Part shown: piece by piece, positions 58,698 through 64,000 of the stretch
Layout: each line of letters opens with the position of its first letter
How positions within the stretch are numbered: the first letter of the stretch is position 1
NCBI RefSeq assembly: GCF_900095135.1
Contig: NZ_LT605205.1
Location: forward strand, 1,054,001-1,118,000
DNA from: Proteiniphilum saccharofermentans
GTDB taxonomy: Bacteria; Bacteroidota; Bacteroidia; Bacteroidales; Dysgonomonadaceae
Direction: 5' to 3'
DNA length: 64,000 bases
Position numbers and translations under genes: made by a program
Notes under the pieces: model-generated
What the model was told of the DNA's origin: nothing
What the model saw: the letters and a program-made list of their open reading frames with translations, nothing else
The model's database searches: none

Positions 58698-60134
58698 TTA
58701 CCAATCATCAGTTCTAAACGAAGACACCGGTAGTCCGCCGGTACCGAATAATTCGGCATCTACAAAATCTTTGAAGGCATATCGTACAGCTATAGGCTCT
58801 TTTACCAGATGGCTGTATACTGTAACCGTCCCATTCTCTTCGTTGATATAGGCTTTTGCTTTTTGAAAAACTTTATTTTCTCCTGCGATTTCAAATAAGC
58901 TAAGTTCTTTTCCGTAGGTAGTAAGTCCCATAAATTGTTTTGAAAAATGAATAATAGCCTTATTCCCTTCAATTTCCATGCGTTCATATTCCGGGCTCTC
59001 AAATTCGAACCCGGTCATTCCATAAGTTTTTGCCAATGCCAGTAAAGCAAGACGTTGTCCGACTTCTTTTTTTCGAGGCGGGTGTATCTGGAATTCTTCT
59101 CCTACGTCCAATAAACCAGCCATAGCACTATTGGGGATTAAAGTCTGTGCTTTCATCTGTGCTTCACGTTGATAGGCAGATATCTCAGGCCATTGGGGTG
59201 TAAAGAAATTCCACTCTTTATAATTGTAAGGTGCTATTTGAGCGAAGTAAAAAGGAAAATCACCCTGATCCCATATTTTTCGCCAATCTTTCACCATGGC
59301 AGCAAGTGAAGGAGCATAACGCGGCACATTAAATATATTTGACTCCCCCTGATACCAAATCATACCCTTTATGCCGTATCCCTTCACAGGATGAATCATT
59401 CCGTTATACAGCAGGGTTGGCACATTGTTTATCCATGGCGATGTTTCGTCACTTTTTGGTGGAACAACTATATCTTCAAATTCGGCACAAGCGGCATCTG
59501 TCATCCATGCTTCAACATTGGATCCTCCATAGCTGGCATTTATAATACCCACCGGGACATCCAGTTGCTGATAAAGTAAATCTGCAAAAAACCAGCCAAC
59601 GGCACTACAATCTCCGGTTGTAGAAAGTGAAGCCGTTTCCCATTTAGCACTTTTGAACTCATCCTGAGATTTATATGCCGCCATCGTCGGAATATTGATA
59701 AAATGAATTTTTTTCCCTTTCGAGTTCAGTATAGTTTCAGTAAAGCCCATTACAGGTTGATTAGGATACCCTTTAAGTGGCATACTCATGTTTGATTGTC
59801 CGCTGGCAAGCCAAACTTCGCCGATATATATATTTTCCAGTTTGATTGTATCCGAACCATTTATCTGTATATTGTACGGACCTCCTGCTATAGGGGTTGT
59901 TACCAGGGTTTTCCATTTACCGTTTCTATCGGGTATAACGTCATATACTTTCCCGTCCCATGATGTTATTATGCGAATTGTAGCGTTTTGTTTTGCCCAA
60001 CCCCAGATAGGCGCTTTTACCTGTTGTTGCATTACCATATTATCCGTGAATATTGAACCCAATTTTAAATTTTGAGCAGTTATTGAAATATGGTATAATA
60101 GAAAAAATAATATAGTTAGTCGTGCTGTATTCAT
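58698..60134 (-). CDS. Sialate O-acetylesterase-like SGNH esterase (secreted)
   Basis: 478 residues with a signal peptide ending ITAQ. The SGNH hydrolase catalytic Ser is in WLASGQSNMSMPL near 116. Block III-type KGMIWYQGESNIFN near 255 and the His region GEEFQIHPPRKKEVGQR near 345 complete the set. An Ig-like N-terminal part (about 20-100) and a C-terminal beta domain flank it. Such enzymes remove acetyl groups from sugars, and many act on plant glycans rather than sialate. It lies in the operon with two beta-helix proteins and a GH43, so it is probably a polysaccharide deacetylase-type esterase. Confidence 0.87.
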   Translation of the reverse strand: MNTARLTILFFLLYHISITAQNLKLGSIFTDNMVMQQQVKAPIWGWAKQNATIRIITSWDGKVYDVIPDRNGKWKTLVTTPIAGGPYNIQINGSDTIKLENIYIGEVWLASGQSNMSMPLKGYPNQPVMGFTETILNSKGKKIHFINIPTMAAYKSQDEFKSAKWETASLSTTGDCSAVGWFFADLLYQQLDVPVGIINASYGGSNVEAWMTDAACAEFEDIVVPPKSDETSPWINNVPTLLYNGMIHPVKGYGIKGMIWYQGESNIFNVPRYAPSLAAMVKDWRKIWDQGDFPFYFAQIAPYNYKEWNFFTPQWPEISAYQREAQMKAQTLIPNSAMAGLLDVGEEFQIHPPRKKEVGQRLALLALAKTYGMTGFEFESPEYERMEIEGNKAIIHFSKQFMGLTTYGKELSLFEIAGENKVFQKAKAYINEENGTVTVYSHLVKEPIAVRYAFKDFVDAELFGTGGLPVSSFRTDDW

Positions 60135-60165
60135 AATTCCTATAGGTATTTTAGATGTATATGTT

Positions 60166-61227
60166 TTAGTCTAAAGTCCATTTGTCTTTCCATTCTATTA
60201 CCGGCTTACCATCCTTGAATGTAAGCGGCAACCAGACATACCGGGAGTCGATCAGGTTTGTTTTATTCCAACGGTCGAACATGGCTATGTACGTATCTTT
60301 CCTGCCCGCAACAGGAAGCACAAACGTGCTCTGTGCGAAAAAAGTACTGTCCGCGTCTTTACCTACACAAGGGTTTCCGATGATTTGCCATTCTCCAAGC
60401 AAAGAGTCGGCAACGGCACATTCTGCCACATTCGGATCCCAACCTGTACAGCCCGAACTAATCAGATAATATTTCCCTTCATGCCTGAACACAGCCGGTG
60501 CTTCACGCGACAAATTTATAAAATTTCGGGTGTATTTACCTGTATGTTGGGTATATTCATCATTTAACAATCCAATGTACAATGTTTTATTCCATTCTGA
60601 TGAATAAATATGATAGGCACGTCCGTCATCATCTTTGAAGACAGTCTGGTCGCGGCTATCATTTCCGTTGGGTTTAAAAGATCCCAGATAGGTAAATTGT
60701 CCGGTGGGTGTATCGCTAATTGCAACGCCGGCATGCGCTTTTTCATAATCGGGACTTTCGATATGCATCCACATAACAAATTTCTTTGTTTTGTCGTTAT
60801 AAATAACTTTAGGACGTTCTATCACTTGTGAAGGATGAAGGTCTGAAATTGTATCGTGGGGTGTACTTGGCAAAACAACTCCTTCAAACTTCCAATTCAG
60901 AAGGTCTTTTGAGGAATAACAGGATACCCCTCCTGCATCGGCACGCCAGCATTCCCAGGTAGTTACCCATTCAAGGCGATAGGTGGAATCTCCCTTATAC
61001 TCCCCATACCAATAGTAGGTTCCCTCATGATACATGATGCCGCCACCGTGAGCATTGATTGGATTACCCTCCGTATCGTACCATATAATTCCCGGAATAA
61101 TTTCCGCTCCCTCTTTTTGTGATTGTGTACATGCATATATATAAGATGCCAGAGTGAAAATGAGAAGACAATACTTGACAAGGCCTGGATTGGCTTGGAG
61201 AACTTCTTTTCTGATAGATTTTAACAT
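60166..61227 (-). CDS. Atypical GH43 lipoprotein (GH43_24/34-like) with AraD-like leader
   Basis: 353 residues. The propeller shows NPINAHGGGIMYHEGTYYWYG instead of the usual R-D-P base motif. The acid Glu is probably in LSREAPAVFRH near 242, and FFAQSTFVLPV near 297 holds a Gln at the place used as base in galactanase-type GH43 enzymes that lack the Asp. This suggests exo-beta-1,3-galactanase or galactofuranosidase-like activity. The first 26 residues align with the N-terminus of AraD (QAN, LVK, IFT identical) and run into a hydrophobic stretch ending in a lipobox-like YIYAC, so an AraD-like segment serves as the export leader. Confidence 0.8.
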   Translation of the reverse strand: MLKSIRKEVLQANPGLVKYCLLIFTLASYIYACTQSQKEGAEIIPGIIWYDTEGNPINAHGGGIMYHEGTYYWYGEYKGDSTYRLEWVTTWECWRADAGGVSCYSSKDLLNWKFEGVVLPSTPHDTISDLHPSQVIERPKVIYNDKTKKFVMWMHIESPDYEKAHAGVAISDTPTGQFTYLGSFKPNGNDSRDQTVFKDDDGRAYHIYSSEWNKTLYIGLLNDEYTQHTGKYTRNFINLSREAPAVFRHEGKYYLISSGCTGWDPNVAECAVADSLLGEWQIIGNPCVGKDADSTFFAQSTFVLPVAGRKDTYIAMFDRWNKTNLIDSRYVWLPLTFKDGKPVIEWKDKWTLD

Positions 61228-61252
61228 ACTCTTCTTTTACTTAATATTTGAG

Positions 61253-62794
61253 TTAATGAATAGCACCAATAAGGTCGGTATTTGTTTTGTTACCATTGAA
61301 ATCTATAAAATCATCCTGAATATTATGTTTTCCGGAGAAATCAAATCCTTTATTTCTTAATACCGAATTTTCAGGTAATTCATATGCATCATATGTTTTT
61401 AATAATGCAGGGTCTGTAAGGGTCGTTTGTCCCGGATTCTCAAATTGCGGGTCAATGTTCAGTCCTACTATTTTTCCGTCTGATTGCTCTTTTCCGTTTT
61501 TCTTCGCCCATTCTTCGAAATCTCTGATCCCGCCGATGTTGAATCCTTTATTATCCAGGCTATACCAGTTGTTTGCTATAAAATAACTGGGTAACTCTTT
61601 AAGACCTTTCACGAGATCGTCTTTGCCGACAAAAATATTATTGTAATAATAGAAGTTCTCATTGCTGCTGTCGATATCATAACATATGGCACCTCCATAG
61701 GCATTATACGTCGTATTATTGTAAATAATGCAGTCTCTCAGTTGGTCGGGATCACCCGTATCATTCCAGACAAAAAAACCACCCATGCCATTGGATATAT
61801 TGCCGTCGTTCTCACTTATACAATATCTCACAATATTATTGAACCAGGGACTGGCGCCGCTATACTGAAAAAGACCATAACCACTTCCCTCGTTTTCGTA
61901 TGATAAACAATATTGTATGATAGAGTTGCTTACCCCGCCATCCAAATCAAAGCCGCCTCCGTCTTTCCCTCCTTGAGATGTTTTATTTTTATATGAAATA
62001 CAATATTGGATCAATACACTGTCTGCCTCATATGCCCATATTCCCACAGGGCCGTTTCCCGTACGTGGCATATCCCAGCCGTTATTGGTCGCGGTACAGT
62101 ATTCGATAATCACATTGGTACAGTGGCTTACCAATATTCCGTTTCCACTATGATTGGTAAAATTGGTCGGATCGCCGGGGTTATTTTCCGCTACACTATT
62201 TTTAATTATAATATCCCGGGAGGTAGCTTTAGAATTTGCTTTGCCACTGACATATATTCCGCAAAAACCGTTGTTATGTGCATACACATTGTCTATAACT
62301 ATGCCTTTGGAAGAATTGATATGGATCCCTGATTTCTGATAACCTTCCACTTCAATATTATTTACAGTAACGTTCTTGCTTCCGGATATAAGTAATCCGT
62401 CAGATGTGTTCCCTTCCTTTCTTCCGCTACCGATCAAGTGTAGATCTTCAACCAACAGATGCTGTGAGTGGGAAATATGTATTCCCCCCTTATTGCCCGA
62501 CCTTACTGTTGTTTCAGGGATACTCCTGATCACGATAGGCCGTGTCTTGCTTCCTTGCAGGGAGTCAATGGTTATGGTTTCTCCGGAATAACCTGTACCT
62601 GCAATATAGAGTGTATCACCTGCTTTCAGCAAAGCTCTGTTTTCAGCAGTCAGTGATATCCAGGGAAACTCTTTTGTTCCGTCACTTTTTTCACTGTGCC
62701 CTACAGATTCCAGATAGTAACCGGCATACTTCTGTTCTTTCTGGCAAGAATACATACAGGATAGTATCAAAATCAGAATGAGATACTTTTTCAT
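61253..62794 (-). CDS. Right-handed beta-helix lipoprotein
   Basis: 513 residues from ATG 62794 (MKKYLILILILSCMYSC), which gives a clean lipoprotein signal and an 8-base gap from the previous gene. YYLESVGHSEKSDGTKEFPW opens the mature protein. Beta-helix rungs follow from about 75 to 400, for example HLLVEDLHLIGSG, VTVNNIEVEGYQKSG, IVIDNVYAHNNGFCG and SIIQYCLSYENEGSG. GGKDGGGFDLDGGVSN may form an active-site or calcium loop. It is a distant relative of the beta-helix protein encoded at 57122-58669. A polysaccharide lyase or glycosidase role is plausible but unproven. Confidence 0.75.
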   Translation of the reverse strand: MKKYLILILILSCMYSCQKEQKYAGYYLESVGHSEKSDGTKEFPWISLTAENRALLKAGDTLYIAGTGYSGETITIDSLQGSKTRPIVIRSIPETTVRSGNKGGIHISHSQHLLVEDLHLIGSGRKEGNTSDGLLISGSKNVTVNNIEVEGYQKSGIHINSSKGIVIDNVYAHNNGFCGIYVSGKANSKATSRDIIIKNSVAENNPGDPTNFTNHSGNGILVSHCTNVIIEYCTATNNGWDMPRTGNGPVGIWAYEADSVLIQYCISYKNKTSQGGKDGGGFDLDGGVSNSIIQYCLSYENEGSGYGLFQYSGASPWFNNIVRYCISENDGNISNGMGGFFVWNDTGDPDQLRDCIIYNNTTYNAYGGAICYDIDSSNENFYYYNNIFVGKDDLVKGLKELPSYFIANNWYSLDNKGFNIGGIRDFEEWAKKNGKEQSDGKIVGLNIDPQFENPGQTTLTDPALLKTYDAYELPENSVLRNKGFDFSGKHNIQDDFIDFNGNKTNTDLIGAIH

Positions 62795-62802
62795 TTTTTC
62801 TG

Positions 62803-64000
62803 TTATTTTATTGTAAAGCAATTTTCACCGGTAGTATTCATACTTTTTACCTGTGTCATTTCGTATTCATCTGCTCCGGGCATAACGTCGAAAAACATTT
62901 TAGTTTCCTTTGATAACGGATAGATTACCAGGCGCAGGTTTTTCCCGTTCATTGGTGGAGTCATGCGTTGCCAGCCTATTTGCCAGGGAGTATTGAAATT
63001 AAAATCATCCCAACAAAGTATATGTCCGTTATAGATTTCAGCCCGGTCTCCTATATAGCTGATGTGTGAATATAATGCGCTTAACCCTTCTAATGATCCG
63101 TATGGTAATTCTATATCCCATTCACCAAATGAAGGATGCTTTACCATTTTTGCAAAATCAGGGGCTTCCACGACTATTGGTTTTTCAGGACGATTATAAA
63201 CTCGTGTAGCCGAAGGGTTCGTATACATATCTGTAGTCAGCCATGATTCGTCAGTTGAAAATTCTACCCTGTCGTAGTTACTGTATTCTGCAATTACTCT
63301 TGCTGCAAACCTGGCTTTGCCCTCAATATATGGAAAATCGACAAACAGCATGTTTTCTCCTTTCGATACATATCCTGTTATATCAATTGCATTCAGTTGA
63401 TCAGGGACAAGGTCTTGTCTTACCCAATTATAATTTACACTGAGTTTACCTGCTGTTTCAGGATAAATGTAGAGAGTGACCTTTCGGAAACCGGACGGAT
63501 TGTCCAGGCTAAACTCTTTGAAGAAAAAGCGGTGATAGCGTTCCTGATAAGCCGGCAGATTTTTAAAATTCGCAGTCTCTAACCATTTTGCACCGGCAAA
63601 GACAGGACGCTCTGTTAAACTCAAACGGCTGTCGATTGATTCCGTTGTATATACACGTTCTGTAAATCTGCCATCCTGTAATTCGCCAACAACAATACTC
63701 CTTTCGGAAGAGAAAGCCAATATATCACCGTGCTTTGCATACATATTTGCTTTCGACACGTAAAATTCTTTTTTGCCATTACGCTCCAGTAACCAAGAAT
63801 TTGTCGCTTCTTCTTCTGTAAGAACAATAAGCTTTTGTTGCTTACCATTTGTCAGAGTCAAAGTAATAAGACAATCTTTCCCTGGCTTTATATCCGACAC
63901 AATGATCATGCTTCCCTTTCTCCACACTGTTCCTTTAGATATATGAATGTCTGCTACAGCGCTGTTGTCAAATGCCAGTTCGGGTGTTATTGTCTTATTT
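62803..64000 (-). CDS. C-terminal part of a large protein, probably secreted and glycan-related (partial)
   Basis: The frame is open to the window edge, and the GTG at 63927 is internal, so the N-terminus lies outside. About 399 residues are visible. FRKVTLYIYPETAGKLSVNYNW, ITGYVSKGENMLFVDFPYIEG and YSNYDRVEFSTDESWLTTD look like a galactose-binding jelly-roll domain of the kind found in GH2, GH35 or GH78 proteins. A second beta domain ends with NLRLVIYPLSKETKMFFDVM. No catalytic motif is visible in this portion. It is the first gene seen of the leftward operon that ends with the second HTCS. Confidence 0.6.
   Translation of the reverse strand, partial: NKTITPELAFDNSAVADIHISKGTVWRKGSMIIVSDIKPGKDCLITLTLTNGKQQKLIVLTEEEATNSWLLERNGKKEFYVSKANMYAKHGDILAFSSERSIVVGELQDGRFTERVYTTESIDSRLSLTERPVFAGAKWLETANFKNLPAYQERYHRFFFKEFSLDNPSGFRKVTLYIYPETAGKLSVNYNWVRQDLVPDQLNAIDITGYVSKGENMLFVDFPYIEGKARFAARVIAEYSNYDRVEFSTDESWLTTDMYTNPSATRVYNRPEKPIVVEAPDFAKMVKHPSFGEWDIELPYGSLEGLSALYSHISYIGDRAEIYNGHILCWDDFNFNTPWQIGWQRMTPPMNGKNLRLVIYPLSKETKMFFDVMPGADEYEMTQVKSMNTTGENCFTIK

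Overview
The window reads as a chromosomal segment of a Bacteroidota bacterium, order Bacteroidales. The support is TAnnTTTG-type -7 promoter boxes, giant hybrid two-component regulators fused to AraC-type DNA-binding domains, a DUF4837 lipoprotein, a Bacteroidales-style acn-icd-gltA operon and an RseC-RnfBCDGEA operon. A Dysgonomonadaceae-like member is plausible but not proven from sequence alone. No rRNA, tRNA or CRISPR array was seen.

Layout. (1) 1-5.8 kb, housekeeping: the tail of an upstream gene, ilvC, then leftward pdxA, a DUF4837 lipoprotein and rlmN, and a rightward secreted esterase. (2) 5.9-9.8 kb, an IS-damaged zone: an IS4-type element and an IS5/IS1182-type element flank the remains of two related genes. 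One has lost its 3' half and the other its 5' half. (3) 9.9-11.3 kb: a lipoprotein with a very repetitive Ser/Thr/Asn/Arg tail. (4) 11.6-17.2 kb: the ion-pumping ferredoxin:NAD oxidoreductase operon rseC-rnfB-C-D-G-E-A. (5) 17.5-23.9 kb: a rightward oxidative TCA operon with aconitase, an E. coli-type isocitrate dehydrogenase carrying NAD-type residues, citrate synthase and a second, unrelated NADP-type isocitrate dehydrogenase. (6) 24-45.6 kb: a leftward arabinan/arabinose cluster with GH51 x3, GH35, a GH127-GH43-GH43 fusion, GH43 x2, a sodium:sugar symporter, araB, araA and araD. (7) 45.9-53 kb: GH97 with a hybrid two-component system, divergent from a Nudix/winged-helix regulator of the AraR type. 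(8) 53-64 kb: a second hybrid two-component system downstream of two beta-helix lipoproteins, an SGNH acetylesterase, an atypical GH43 and a truncated large protein, probably a second glycan locus.

How it fits together. Secreted and lipid-anchored arabinofuranosidases and an endo-arabinanase would trim arabinan or arabinogalactan outside the cytoplasm. The symporter would import arabinose, and AraA, AraB and AraD would convert it to xylulose 5-phosphate. AraR and the GH97-linked hybrid regulator are the likely controls. No SusC/SusD pair is visible.

The most unusual signals are these: a family of imperfect palindromic elements placed just after stop codons, seen only inside the arabinan cluster; low-complexity spacers that supply the last codons of several genes; an AraD-like N-terminus acting as the lipoprotein leader of a GH43; the triple glycosidase fusion; and an extra canonical flavinylation motif in the RnfG tail.
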